Positions 36,697-46,819 of a stretch of DNA of 64,000 bases are shown here, piece by piece. The DNA is taken from positions 16,790 to 80,789 of the forward strand of contig QZKB01000146.1 in NCBI GenBank assembly GCA_003599415.1, given 5' to 3'. This DNA is from Ignavibacteriales bacterium (GTDB lineage Bacteria; Bacteroidota; Ignavibacteria; Ignavibacteriales; SURF-24). The translations under genes were made by a program, and so were the position numbers. A model generated the notes under the pieces. That model searched no databases and had not been told where the DNA came from. It worked only from the letters and a program-made list of their open reading frames with translations. Within the stretch, counting starts at the first letter, position 1; each line of letters begins with the position of its first letter.

Positions 36697-38673
36697 TTAG
36701 TTTTTAATTATTACAGTTGCTTTTTCCAGCAACCATTTAACCAGGCTGTTAGCTGCAAGATAATTTTCAAAATCAGAAGTTAATTTCCTGTTATCGAAAT
36801 ATTCATTATAAAGCCAGGGATCACCGATTGCAAAAACATATCCTTTACCGAATTTACTGCCAGCCATATAAATTTTTCCACCGCGTTCTAAAATTGGCTG
36901 CGCATTTTCATTCAGACTTAAAGATGAAATTTCTTTAACATATATTTTATTCAATCCATCAAACAAAGGATGGTCAGGGAAATTATCAAACTTGCCCATT
37001 TCAAATTTCTTACCTTCAACAAGGTTGTTTCTATCTTCATTAAAATGAATTCCGAATTTTTCTGCGAGTCTGTTAAAATTAGTAAATTCGCAGTTTCCGC
37101 TGTCGTTAGCCATCAGCATTAAAACTCCGCCGCTGTTTACCCAGCCTGCTATAACATCAATTTCCGACGTAGCAATATAGTTTGGTTTTTCTGTTTCCTT
37201 CGGAGTATCAGGATCGACAATAATATAAACGCTGCATTTATTCAGATCATTCATCGTCGGTGCATTCTGCAATGAAATTATTTCAGCGCCAAATTCAGAA
37301 AAAGTTCTGCCTAATTCTGCAAAGCCGGAAAAAGCTTCATCTTCCCATACATAGTGAAATCTTTTTCCGTCCTTCCATTCATTGTTATAAAAATAATCAA
37401 GAGCAACTGTTTTGCCTTTTCCAACTTTATTATTCAGGTCGTTTTTTTCAAGCTCCATAGCGGTAAGTAGAAGCGGACCATAACCTTTAAAATCATTTAC
37501 TCGTATTGGTTCGCTTATATAATATTTAAAGCTGCCGTCCCTGTACGGATTGCCGCCAAGACCGGAAACACTAACAGTATTATTTAAATTTATAATTCCG
37601 TCTTTATCAATTGTTACAAAATTTTTCAGAGCCGAATTGAATGATTCTTTGGCTGTATCAAAATATCTTTTATCAAGGTAGCCTTTGTTAAATCCTTTTG
37701 CAAATGAATAAGTAAACATCAGCGAACCAGATGTTTCGATATAGTTGCCTTCTAACTCACCTTTATCTACAACCTGATACCAGAGTTTTGTTTTTTCATC
37801 ACGAAACTTAAGCAGACTTGCAGAGAGTTCGTTCAGCATATCAACAAGAAGTTTATGCCCATAATGTTCTTCCGGTATGAAGTCCAGCACATCAACAATA
37901 GACATCATAAGCCAGCCAATTGAACGTCCCCAGAAATTTGGAGATGTTCCATTAACAGGGTTAGCCCATTTTTGTTGTTTGCTTTCATCCCAACCATGAT
38001 AGTACAAACCAGTTTTTGAATCGAGCATATTTTCTTTAACAAGCTCATACTGACGAATGATGTCGTCAAAAGAATTCTGTTCATTGAACATTTGTGAATA
38101 CTTTGCATAAAACGGTTCGCACATATATAAACCGTCAAGCCACATCTGTTCAGGATAAATTTTCTTATGCCAGAAACCACCTTTGCTGTTTCTCGGATGA
38201 TTCTTCAATTGTGCGCGTAAAGTATCCGAGGCGATTTTATATCTATTGTCTTTTGTAATTACATAAAGATGAAGGAGCGCACTACCCGGTGCAACATTAT
38301 CAATATTGAAATCCTTTGATTTATACGTCAGGATTGTTCCGTTATCTTTGATGTAGTAATCAATATTTTTTTTAGCATAATTGAAATAAACATTATCACC
38401 TGTAAGATCCCACATTCTGAAAAAAGCTTCTTCAATCAATCCCTGTTCATAATTCCACTTACGGCTTTTAGCTTCTTCTTTGTAGATAATTGAGTCCGGA
38501 TGAAGCATCAGGAAGCTTTTAAATAATTTTTCAGACCACCGGGGTTCTTTGTCATCAGAATAATTAATACCGGATGAACTGCAGTTGACAAAAATAAGAG
38601 AGACAGCAAAGGCTAAGATTACCTTCGCTGTTCTCATCTTAAAAATATATCCTGTTCGTTTTTTATAATTCAT
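36697..38673 (-). CDS. GH105 unsaturated (rhamno)galacturonyl hydrolase fused to DUF4350-like domain
   Basis: The protein has 658 residues. A lipoprotein signal (LIFVNC) is followed by an (alpha/alpha)6 GH105 domain (about 45-415). Its motif MWLDGLYMCEPFYAKY carries the catalytic Asp (Asp180, counting from the ATG at 38673). WGRSIGWLMMSIVDVLD and GYGPLLLTAMELE are also typical. It removes the 4,5-unsaturated uronate left by lyases and so feeds KduI. The C-terminal part (about 425-650) looks like DUF4350, a glutamine-amidotransferase-like fold of unknown role (IIVDPDTPKE, GGVLMLMANDSGN). An alternative start is Met13 (38637). It lies 34 bases downstream of the large pectinesterase gene. Confidence 0.92.
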   Translation of the reverse strand: MNYKKRTGYIFKMRTAKVILAFAVSLIFVNCSSSGINYSDDKEPRWSEKLFKSFLMLHPDSIIYKEEAKSRKWNYEQGLIEEAFFRMWDLTGDNVYFNYAKKNIDYYIKDNGTILTYKSKDFNIDNVAPGSALLHLYVITKDNRYKIASDTLRAQLKNHPRNSKGGFWHKKIYPEQMWLDGLYMCEPFYAKYSQMFNEQNSFDDIIRQYELVKENMLDSKTGLYYHGWDESKQQKWANPVNGTSPNFWGRSIGWLMMSIVDVLDFIPEEHYGHKLLVDMLNELSASLLKFRDEKTKLWYQVVDKGELEGNYIETSGSLMFTYSFAKGFNKGYLDKRYFDTAKESFNSALKNFVTIDKDGIINLNNTVSVSGLGGNPYRDGSFKYYISEPIRVNDFKGYGPLLLTAMELEKNDLNNKVGKGKTVALDYFYNNEWKDGKRFHYVWEDEAFSGFAELGRTFSEFGAEIISLQNAPTMNDLNKCSVYIIVDPDTPKETEKPNYIATSEIDVIAGWVNSGGVLMLMANDSGNCEFTNFNRLAEKFGIHFNEDRNNLVEGKKFEMGKFDNFPDHPLFDGLNKIYVKEISSLSLNENAQPILERGGKIYMAGSKFGKGYVFAIGDPWLYNEYFDNRKLTSDFENYLAANSLVKWLLEKATVIIKN

Positions 38674-38707
38674 CTGAAGTTGAAATAAATTAATTAATGC
38701 AGTGGAT

Positions 38708-41700
38708 TTATTTAACCAGCATCATCTTTTCCGTAAGAACTTTCTCATCTGTAATTAACTGGTAAAGATAAATTCCGCTTGTAAGGTTACCAGCATCAAA
38801 TGTTGTCTCATAAACGCCGGCTTCCTGCTGCAAATCTACTACATTGGCTACTTTTTCACCTAATGTATTGTAAATAATAATCTGAACCTTTGAATCCTTA
38901 GGCAAAGCATATTTAATAGTTGTTGAAGGATTAAAAGGATTCGGGAAATTCTTCAAAGAATATTCCTGTGGTATCATTTCTACTTTTGCGGTCTGGATAC
39001 TGCTGTATTCAAAAGTACCATCAAGATCAATCTGTTTTAGTCTGTATTGATAAGATCCCGACTGCAGGTTTTTATCTGTATATGAATATTCTTTTATAGA
39101 AGTAGTTGTACCGGCACCCGGAATAAACGTAATTGATTTCCACACGTCATTATCTTTTGATCTTTCAACTGACCAGCCGGAGTTATTTGTCTCCGTAGCA
39201 GTTTTCCATTTCAAAACTACTTTATCATTCTGTACTGTGGCAGAAAATGAATTTAGTTCAACCGGTATAATTGAGTAGTCAATCGGTTCTTTGGATGGAA
39301 GCCAGTTTTCTCCGTAAGGTGCGTTTGATGTATTCTTTGCATAAATGTTTACCAAAGTATAAGCAGCAGCTTCTTCAGATGTCAATTGAGATACAGTTGG
39401 TTTAACATCAGCAGTCCATGTTGAGAAACGTGTACTGTAACCTGAGCCAGGACCAAAGCAATTATATTCTGCATACAACCCTGGTTTCGTGGCGCCCCAT
39501 TGCTGCCAGCCTTCAGCATTCAGGTTTGCGGGTTCATAGCAATTAATAAATACTGTACGAGGAGATGACTGCCATGGTCTGCCCAGGTAGAAATTAGTAA
39601 TTGCATTGCCATCAAAACCAATTACATCTGTGGTAATTGTACAGTTATTAAAAACATAACCGTACAAATAACCGGCGTCAGTATTAGCAGCAGTTAATGT
39701 TCCGTTGTTTCTGTTGCAGTTAATTGTACAGCTATCAAATACAACTATATCACGACCAAAGATAAAATCCACAGAGCCCTGGATTAAGCAGTTCTTATTA
39801 TACACTCTGTGAGCTCTGCTTCCGCCCCAGGTATAATATGTATCCTGGAAACCAAGGATGTTGCAGTTATAATATTCCTGCCTGTCGCCGTTTGTCCTTA
39901 AAGCCACAGCCTGTGCCGCAGTTGCGGTATTACGGAAAGTAATATTCTGCGCTTCAAAGTCATCGGCATCTATTGCAGTGCTATACGACGTGCTTGTACC
40001 GCTGCTGTTTGCATTCTTACCAGAATAATCATCATACGTAAGTATTGTATTTTCTTTTGATTCACCCACAAGAACAACATTAATTTTACCAACAGGTAAA
40101 AGTAATTTTTCATAGTATGTTCCGTTCTTTACATAGATATACCATTTGCCCGTATAGTATGGAGTTACTGCATCAAAAGCAGCCTGAACTGTTGTGTAAT
40201 CACCACTTCCGTCCTGGGCAACTATTTTTATTACTGTTGGAGCAGGGTCAGGAGTTCTGAAAGAAACCTGGTCACCATATCCAATACCAGTACTATTTTT
40301 AGCATACGCACGTACATAATAATTAGTTGATAATGAAAGTCCTCCCATATTTGCTGTAAAGCTTCCTGTACCCGAACCGCTTGTAGTATATTCATCCGCA
40401 ATAGTAGGATTACCGGTTGTGTTCCAGCAAATACCACGCTCTGTTACAGCTGTTCCACCCCATAATGTAACATTGCCACCGCCGGTAGCATTTTTATAAA
40501 CAATGTTTGTAACAGCAGCACTTGTAACTGTAGGTACAACTAATTCCGATAAAGCTACAAAAACAATTTCTTCACCGTAACCGGTTCCTGCACTATTTGT
40601 AGCATAAGCACGCAAATGGTAGGTAGCACCCGGAGTTAATCCGGTAATTGAACTTACAAATGTACCGTTGCCATTACCATCAGTCGTTTTGCTGTCTGCA
40701 ACTGTAGGAGAACCTGTAGTATTCCAGCAAACACCGCGTGCTGTAACTGCTGCGCCACCGTTATTTGTAACATTACCACCACCTGTTGCCGTGGTAGTTG
40801 ATATGTCAATAACAGGATCAGTCGTTACTGTCGGAACAACTACTACTACATCCGGATTAGATTTAGCAATTACAAAGTCTGTAGATGCTCCTAATGTAAA
40901 GAATGTATTCGATGTAATTGAACCGGTAGGTATCACTGTGCCGCTGCCACCTAAATTTTCCCAGTTGCCTGCTCCGTCATCTTTTGCAACACGCGCCAGT
41001 GATGCATCAAGAACTGCATCATCAGTATCGTAATATAACTGTGCAGTTGCCCCAAGTGTAGGAGATAACTCCGCGCCAGTTCCTTTTAAAAGATTAATAT
41101 AACGGACAGTTGAAACCGACTGTAATGTTGAAGGTAAAGTTCTTGCAACAGGAGCCGTATTAAATAATTCCGCAGTATATGTTTTTGCTGTTGCATCAAG
41201 GTGATTAACGGTTAAAGTTAATGGACGATAAGCAACGCCTTTACCAATAGTAAATGTTTTTGTAGCACTTGTTGCTGCAACAACCATTGCCAGCGGTCCA
41301 TCTACGAAGCTTGAATTAGAACTTGTAATATTCCCTGTCGATGCAATTGTAAGAAGATTTGTAGCGGTAGATACAACAACACCGTCAACAAGATTTAAAT
41401 CTTTATTTACTGTAAGAGGCGAATTGAGTTGCAAGGTTGCATTACTGTCAACATCATAGTAAACACTCTGGTCGTTTATTTTTCCCTCGTTGTTATTGAA
41501 GTACTGGATACCGTCTTTCTTAGCAAATACAAGTTTTGTCCCGGCAGTTTTATTTGAAGGCGTAATGAACTGTGCTGCACTGCTGGTTAAATTTAAATTC
41601 CCTGCTAAGTACCAAACTGCTAATCCGCCTGAACCGGCAACAAGAGATAGTTTTCCGTTAATTAAATTTATATTTCCGCCGACAACAATTTTATAATTTG

Positions 41701-42343
41701 CCGCTCCGCTTGAACCGCTTGCTGAAAGATACCCTCCGTCAACTATTACATCACCTTTTATTGTTATTGTCTGATTTGTGCCTGCGCTGCTTGTCATCCT
41801 GAATTGTTTATCTGCCGGTGCAAAGCAGGAAACATTTCCGGATATAGTATTTCCAAGCCAGCCTACATGAAGATTTGCAGACTGCGCAGTACAATTCCAT
41901 GTATAATTATAATAGTTCTGGCTTCCGTTACTTGGTGCAACAGAAGTGGATCCGGTAATTAAACATGTTGAACCAACACCCCAGGTAGCAGTTGGTATTG
42001 TACCGGCATTTCTTGCATGTTCATACGTTCCTGATGAAAACGCAAGACTACCTGTTGCGCCAATGCTTAAACCTCCCTGGCAATATATATATCCTGATAC
42101 ATCACTCAGTGCAATATCAACAGTAACAGTATCACTGCTTTGTATAGATATTTTTTCGGTTCCTGTAGGAACAACAGCCGCGGGAATCCATGTTGATGTA
42201 CCGCCATCATAAATTTCCCATGTAGATAACGAACTCCAATTACCATCAGCAACTGAGCGGTAGTCTCCACTTGATTGAGAAAGAATTGTAGTTGTAAAAA
42301 CCAGGACGCAAATTGTTAATAATAAAGTAAAATTTTTAATCAT
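38708..42343 (-). CDS. Multidomain pectin methylesterase (CE8) with T9SS tail
   Basis: The protein has 1211 residues. After the signal peptide (1-22) comes a beta-rich secretion-type module (about 23-500; GDYRSVADGNWSSLSTWE), then two fibronectin-like repeats (about 505-600 and 605-695; GVCWNTTGSPTVAD, GICWNTTGNPTIAD). The CE8 domain (about 703-1035) has all catalytic motifs: GFQDTYY (Asp834), GSVDFIFG (Asp859) and LGRPW (Arg922). A type A T9SS tail follows (LKNFPNPFNPST ... EKMMLVK). It de-esterifies homogalacturonan outside the cell so that PL1, PL9 and GH28 can act. AGGAG lies eight bases before the ATG. GH105 follows in the same direction. Confidence 0.95.
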   Translation of the reverse strand: MIKNFTLLLTICVLVFTTTILSQSSGDYRSVADGNWSSLSTWEIYDGGTSTWIPAAVVPTGTEKISIQSSDTVTVDIALSDVSGYIYCQGGLSIGATGSLAFSSGTYEHARNAGTIPTATWGVGSTCLITGSTSVAPSNGSQNYYNYTWNCTAQSANLHVGWLGNTISGNVSCFAPADKQFRMTSSAGTNQTITIKGDVIVDGGYLSASGSSGAANYKIVVGGNINLINGKLSLVAGSGGLAVWYLAGNLNLTSSAAQFITPSNKTAGTKLVFAKKDGIQYFNNNEGKINDQSVYYDVDSNATLQLNSPLTVNKDLNLVDGVVVSTATNLLTIASTGNITSSNSSFVDGPLAMVVAATSATKTFTIGKGVAYRPLTLTVNHLDATAKTYTAELFNTAPVARTLPSTLQSVSTVRYINLLKGTGAELSPTLGATAQLYYDTDDAVLDASLARVAKDDGAGNWENLGGSGTVIPTGSITSNTFFTLGASTDFVIAKSNPDVVVVVPTVTTDPVIDISTTTATGGGNVTNNGGAAVTARGVCWNTTGSPTVADSKTTDGNGNGTFVSSITGLTPGATYHLRAYATNSAGTGYGEEIVFVALSELVVPTVTSAAVTNIVYKNATGGGNVTLWGGTAVTERGICWNTTGNPTIADEYTTSGSGTGSFTANMGGLSLSTNYYVRAYAKNSTGIGYGDQVSFRTPDPAPTVIKIVAQDGSGDYTTVQAAFDAVTPYYTGKWYIYVKNGTYYEKLLLPVGKINVVLVGESKENTILTYDDYSGKNANSSGTSTSYSTAIDADDFEAQNITFRNTATAAQAVALRTNGDRQEYYNCNILGFQDTYYTWGGSRAHRVYNKNCLIQGSVDFIFGRDIVVFDSCTINCNRNNGTLTAANTDAGYLYGYVFNNCTITTDVIGFDGNAITNFYLGRPWQSSPRTVFINCYEPANLNAEGWQQWGATKPGLYAEYNCFGPGSGYSTRFSTWTADVKPTVSQLTSEEAAAYTLVNIYAKNTSNAPYGENWLPSKEPIDYSIIPVELNSFSATVQNDKVVLKWKTATETNNSGWSVERSKDNDVWKSITFIPGAGTTTSIKEYSYTDKNLQSGSYQYRLKQIDLDGTFEYSSIQTAKVEMIPQEYSLKNFPNPFNPSTTIKYALPKDSKVQIIIYNTLGEKVANVVDLQQEAGVYETTFDAGNLTSGIYLYQLITDEKVLTEKMMLVK

Positions 42344-42449
42344 GATCTTTTCTCCTAAAAATCATTAAACGAGTTGGGATAAGGACAATTGATTTCTTTA
42401 TTAAAGTCGAAATGTATTTTAAGAAGGTAATACTACGGACAAATCAGGA

Positions 42450-42478
42450 CAGGGATAATCCAAACAAGATTATCCCTG
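42450..42478 (-). terminator. Strong hairpin downstream of the 705-aa gene
   Basis: CAGGGATAATC (42450-42460) and GATTATCCCTG (42468-42478) are perfect 11-bp arms around CAAACAA, 16 bases after the stop codon at 42494. The minus-strand side lacks a T-run, so it may be a weak terminator or an RNA 3'-end stabiliser. It could also be an operator, since it lies about 110 bases upstream of the next start codon. Confidence 0.5.
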
Positions 42479-42493
42479 CTCCCGTGAAATAAT

Positions 42494-44611
42494 TTATTTA
42501 ATCAACAACATCTTTCTCGTAATGCTTGAATTCCCATTAACAAGCTTATAGAGGTAGATTCCATTAGAGAGATCCAGAGCATTGAATCTTTTTTCATAGA
42601 CACCTGCTTCAAGATTTTCATTAACAAGTGTTGCTACTTTCTCGCCAATTATATTAAACACTGTAAGATTAACAAATGAATTCTGCGGTATCTCAAATTT
42701 TATTAAAGTTTCCGGGTTAAACGGATTAGGATAGTTCTGAGATAAACTAACCTTTGTTGGATTAAGTACAACAGCGTTAACCTGGTCGCTTAAAATAAAT
42801 GATCCGTCAATATCAATAATCTTTAATCTGTATACATAGCTTCCGGCAGAAACATTTTTATCAACAAAGGTATAATTGCTTACTTCCGAAGTGGTGCCTT
42901 TTGCATTAATCTCTGCAATGGTTTCCCATTCATTGTCTTTATTTACTTTGTTCATCTTCATTTTCTGAACGAGGAAAGCTTTTGTATTAGTTTCTGTAAC
43001 TGTAATCCATCTGAGATCTACATTATTGCCATTTGCATTTGCAGAGAAAGAACTTAATTCAACAGGAATTATATTCGCGCCACCAAGAGCATTCGCAATT
43101 ACAAAATCACTGAACGTAGTAAAATTATTTGTCGAAGTAATTGTTCCTGTATTTGCAGCAGTACCAACACCGCCTAAATCCACCCAGTTACCTGCACCAT
43201 CATCTTTTGCAATTCTTAAGTTAGCTTCATCTGTAACTCCATCATCTGTATCATATGCTATTTTAACTGATGCTGCTGTTACGTTTGCACCGGCGCCTTT
43301 TGTAATTGTGTAGTACCTGTTTTCAGAAACTTTTGATAATGATGCGGGTAATATTCTTGAAGCCGGAGGAGCGTTAAATAATTCTGCGGTGTATTCTGTC
43401 GCACCTGCAGCATCATGAGTAATTCTCAATTCCAATGGTCTGTATGCGTTTCCTTTACCCAAAGGATAAAGTTTGGACGCTGGACCAACTGTTGGAAAAT
43501 TATAAGTCATCGGTCCTTCAACAAAGCAAGCTGAACTTGCACCGGTTACAGCACCGGTTGTTACAACAAGCAATGCAGTTGGCGAGGTTACAAGTTTGCC
43601 GCTTGTAAGAGTAAGAACACTGGCTGAATTATTAAGAACAAAATTTGAATTAAGATTTACCGTGGTGTTGTTTGCTACTTCCCAGCAAAGTCCGCCGCTT
43701 AGGGAAACATTGGTTAATGTAACCTGCTGTGTACCACCTTTTACAAATGCCATTCTTATATTAGCACTTGATGATTGCAAGGTTGCATTTGAAACGTTAA
43801 AATCTCCATGCAAATTAACAACACCGCTTGCACCGCTTCCACGGCTCGGTCCAAAATTTCCTGCGGTAACATTTATATTTCCATAAATATCAACAGTATA
43901 CTGACCGATAGAACCGGAGCCATTAATTGAGAAGGTACCGTTTGTAATATTAATATTTCCCATCACGGTAATTGTTATAGGATTGCCTGCATTTGCAGTC
44001 GGGCTTGTCATGTAATACCTGCTTGAGGCGGTATTTAATACATTTATATCTCCATAAATTGTATTCCCGCTCCAGGCTAAATTTAAGTTGCTGCTTAATG
44101 ATGCACAGTTAATAATGACATTATAAAAATTCTGGTTAGCATTAGAAGGTGCTGTGCCGGTTGAACCGGTCAATTCAAAATTAGAACCTGTATTCCAGGT
44201 TGCTGTTGGAACTGAACCTGCATTTCTGTCATGTTTGTACGTGCCATCAACAACTACAAGTCCACCGGTATTTACAATCACACCGCGTTCAGAACCTCTT
44301 GGTTTTGCAACCGTTAAAGTCTTTCCGGCAGCAATATTTAACTGACCACTTACAAAAACTGAATCGGCAATTAAATCAGCAGAAACAGTTATTGTATGTC
44401 CCGCTAATATTGTAATTCTACCAACACCGGAATCGGGCAGGCTTGGTGCGGGTGTAACCCAGGATGTACCATCAAAGCGTTCCCAGCTTGCAGCATCGTT
44501 CCAATTACCTGTCTGGTGAGATTGAAAATCGCCTGCTGCCTGTGCAAAAAGCGCCGAAGAAAATACTATTGTAAAGCAAAGAACTTTGAAAATTGTAAGT
44601 CTGTGTCTCAT
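42494..44611 (-). CDS. Secreted beta-rich protein with T9SS tail, unknown function
   Basis: The protein has 705 residues, with a signal peptide (1-23) and an N-terminal module with GNWNDAASWERFDG that is related to the N-terminus of the pectinesterase at 38708-42343. Many short repeated beta-strands typical of a beta-solenoid (DINVLNTASSRYYM, NINITNGTFSINGS, NINVTAGNFGPSRG) follow, then a linker and a type A T9SS tail (LSQNYPNPFNPE ... RKMLLIK). No catalytic motif is recognised. The segment PLGKGNAYRPLELRI also occurs in the pectinesterase. It is probably an adhesin-like or polysaccharide-binding surface protein. AAGGAG lies six bases before the ATG, and the gene follows the 708-aa relative. 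Confidence 0.82.
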   Translation of the reverse strand: MRHRLTIFKVLCFTIVFSSALFAQAAGDFQSHQTGNWNDAASWERFDGTSWVTPAPSLPDSGVGRITILAGHTITVSADLIADSVFVSGQLNIAAGKTLTVAKPRGSERGVIVNTGGLVVVDGTYKHDRNAGSVPTATWNTGSNFELTGSTGTAPSNANQNFYNVIINCASLSSNLNLAWSGNTIYGDINVLNTASSRYYMTSPTANAGNPITITVMGNINITNGTFSINGSGSIGQYTVDIYGNINVTAGNFGPSRGSGASGVVNLHGDFNVSNATLQSSSANIRMAFVKGGTQQVTLTNVSLSGGLCWEVANNTTVNLNSNFVLNNSASVLTLTSGKLVTSPTALLVVTTGAVTGASSACFVEGPMTYNFPTVGPASKLYPLGKGNAYRPLELRITHDAAGATEYTAELFNAPPASRILPASLSKVSENRYYTITKGAGANVTAASVKIAYDTDDGVTDEANLRIAKDDGAGNWVDLGGVGTAANTGTITSTNNFTTFSDFVIANALGGANIIPVELSSFSANANGNNVDLRWITVTETNTKAFLVQKMKMNKVNKDNEWETIAEINAKGTTSEVSNYTFVDKNVSAGSYVYRLKIIDIDGSFILSDQVNAVVLNPTKVSLSQNYPNPFNPETLIKFEIPQNSFVNLTVFNIIGEKVATLVNENLEAGVYEKRFNALDLSNGIYLYKLVNGNSSITRKMLLIK

Positions 44612-44664
44612 AGTAATCTCCTTTATTATTTGAAAATTGATTTAATTAAACTCGCCTTTGAAAT

Positions 44665-46791
44665 TTATTTTATTAAGATCATTTTACTGCTTGCAAAATT
44701 ATTTTCGGTAACCAATGAGCAGATATAAATTCCGCTGGGCAGATTATCTGCATTAAAATTAATTGAGTAACCGGATGCGTTTAATTTTTCATTAACCAGT
44801 GTTGTTACTTTCTCTCCGAGCGAATTATAAATTGTCAGGTTTACAAAAGATGCTATAGGCAAATCGAATTTAATAACCGTTGCAGGATTAAAAGGATTCG
44901 GGTAATTCTGATGCAGAGCAAATTGTTTCGGTAATGATTCATCTTCATTTTCAACCGGCATAGGTTTATCGGATTCACCAAGTGTCCAGTATGATAATTC
45001 TTCAACTCCGGTTACTTCAACATAATTATCTGTTGTATTGACAGTTCCTCCTGCCAAATCCCAAGAATTATCTTCTGCAGTTTTTGATTTGAACAAAGCA
45101 AGCTTTGTTTCATCCAAACCATTTAATTCGGAATCATCATAATAGATTCTTAATGTTGCGTTCAGCGCAGAATTATTCTGAGCAGGTTGTACGTTAAAAT
45201 ACCTTAGAATACTATGGTTGCCATTTCCGGTTCTTTCCGAATGAAATCTTTCAACAATTGTATTGCCAAGATCATTTGCTGTAGTTAAAGTTAATCCAAG
45301 GCCGCTTATGTTAAGTGAAGTTGGTGCTGCAACAGTTTGAGTTGTAATAATTTTTCCATTAATGCCCTTAACTGTATTGTCAGCAGTTTCAGTTAACTTC
45401 CCTGTGCTGCTTACAGTAATAACATTACCATTAAGATCAAGATCACCTTTCTTAATTGAAAGAGTCTTATCAACATAAATATCAGATTCCAGTTCAAAAC
45501 CATTTTCATTATTAATTATCAATCCTCTCACAGAATCCGGTAAAGCATTTCCCCAACCCTGTATTTCTGTTCCGTTATATTCATAGTTCGCATCTTTGCT
45601 GTATAATCTTAATCCCGTAACCTGGATATTGCCAAGTGTGTCTGAAGTTGTGATACCATTAGTGCTGCCAATTTTAAGTGTAGCTCCTGGATTAAGATAA
45701 AAATCACCGCTCCCTTTTAGTCTTGATATTCCTTTCATTTCCAATGAGCCATTAACAACAAAAGAACCTGTTGTTGACGAGCCCCATTTACAGGTATCAA
45801 GGTTTACACTTATGGAAGATCCGGTTTTGATTGTATCGTTAAATACTGTACTAAGATAAAGATTAACACCAAGGTTAACATTCTGAGTTTTCTTTCCTAC
45901 AAAATTTATTGCGAATGGACCGGCAGTATTTGTTGCTGGTTTAACCGAGCCAGCAGTGATTGTAAAGTTTCCGCCAATATTTATAATGCCGGTGCCTAAT
46001 CCTGGTGAGCTGCTTGTTCCTGCCTGCAATCTTCCGCCATCAACAATAAGATCTCCATCAATATTGAAAATACCCAAACCGGCAGCGTTTGCGCTAGACA
46101 TTGGTCCCATTCTTGAAGTTGAACCATTCACATAAACATTCTTTTTAACATTCCATATTCCAAATATGTCATTACCACCTACATCAACACAAGACCAGAC
46201 TCCTTCGAGAATATAAACATTACCATAAATTGTATGCGTATGGCTTCCAAGTTTTTCCGGCTGGTTAGCTCCACGAAAAACCTGTCCCGCCCCATTCTTT
46301 ATTGTTAAATCGCCATAGATGGTTAAATCAACCGCAGTAGTAACGCCGGAATTTTTTTGTATAACCAAATTTCCAAATTCTGAATTTCCGGGACCACCGA
46401 TTGTACCGGAACCCATATGAACAACAGTGCTTGCAGGATCAATCATTCTTATAATTCCAGGCAGTGTTGGTTTAGAAGATGCGTTGAAAAAAGTTGAGCC
46501 AGCTTCAAGTATGACTGCATTCTTTACCTGGACAGAATCAAGTGCAGGTGATACAAATTTTCCACCTGACATTACAGTTAAATTACTGCAGGATGTTGCA
46601 GCTGCAACTATAACCGAGTCGCCGCTTTTAATAAATACGTCATCATTCTCACCCGGAACAGCACCGCCTTCCCAGGTTGATTGACTTTCCCATGCACCAC
46701 CTCCCGTACCATTACTATATATCATTTGAGCAAAAGTCGAATAAGAACTTCCAAGTAGTAACAGAAGAAATAAAGTAGCGAGATTTTTCAT
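44665..46791 (-). CDS. Secreted beta-rich protein with T9SS tail, unknown function
   Basis: The protein has 708 residues, with a signal peptide (1-21), an N-terminal module WESQSTWEGGAVPGENDDVF like those of its two downstream relatives, and a long beta-solenoid-like body (VDLTIYGDLTIKNG, GIINIGGNFTITAGS). A type A T9SS tail (LHQNYPNPFNPA ... SKMILIK) ends it. I recognise no enzyme motif. It starts 28 bases after the PorV-like gene, with AAGGAG five bases before the ATG. It therefore appears to be co-transcribed with the receptor / 739-aa / PorV-like genes. Confidence 0.82.
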   Translation of the reverse strand: MKNLATLFLLLLLGSSYSTFAQMIYSNGTGGGAWESQSTWEGGAVPGENDDVFIKSGDSVIVAAATSCSNLTVMSGGKFVSPALDSVQVKNAVILEAGSTFFNASSKPTLPGIIRMIDPASTVVHMGSGTIGGPGNSEFGNLVIQKNSGVTTAVDLTIYGDLTIKNGAGQVFRGANQPEKLGSHTHTIYGNVYILEGVWSCVDVGGNDIFGIWNVKKNVYVNGSTSRMGPMSSANAAGLGIFNIDGDLIVDGGRLQAGTSSSPGLGTGIINIGGNFTITAGSVKPATNTAGPFAINFVGKKTQNVNLGVNLYLSTVFNDTIKTGSSISVNLDTCKWGSSTTGSFVVNGSLEMKGISRLKGSGDFYLNPGATLKIGSTNGITTSDTLGNIQVTGLRLYSKDANYEYNGTEIQGWGNALPDSVRGLIINNENGFELESDIYVDKTLSIKKGDLDLNGNVITVSSTGKLTETADNTVKGINGKIITTQTVAAPTSLNISGLGLTLTTANDLGNTIVERFHSERTGNGNHSILRYFNVQPAQNNSALNATLRIYYDDSELNGLDETKLALFKSKTAEDNSWDLAGGTVNTTDNYVEVTGVEELSYWTLGESDKPMPVENEDESLPKQFALHQNYPNPFNPATVIKFDLPIASFVNLTIYNSLGEKVTTLVNEKLNASGYSINFNADNLPSGIYICSLVTENNFASSKMILIK

Positions 46792-46819
46792 GATTGCTCC
46801 TTGAAAAATTTTTTAATCT

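Noticed and set aside
42374..42384. TTGGGATAAGG upstream of the large pectinesterase gene, similar to half of the 40-bp element
   Set aside because: Only one half-site is present, in the opposite orientation, with no second TTGG at 21 bp; chance match is likely.
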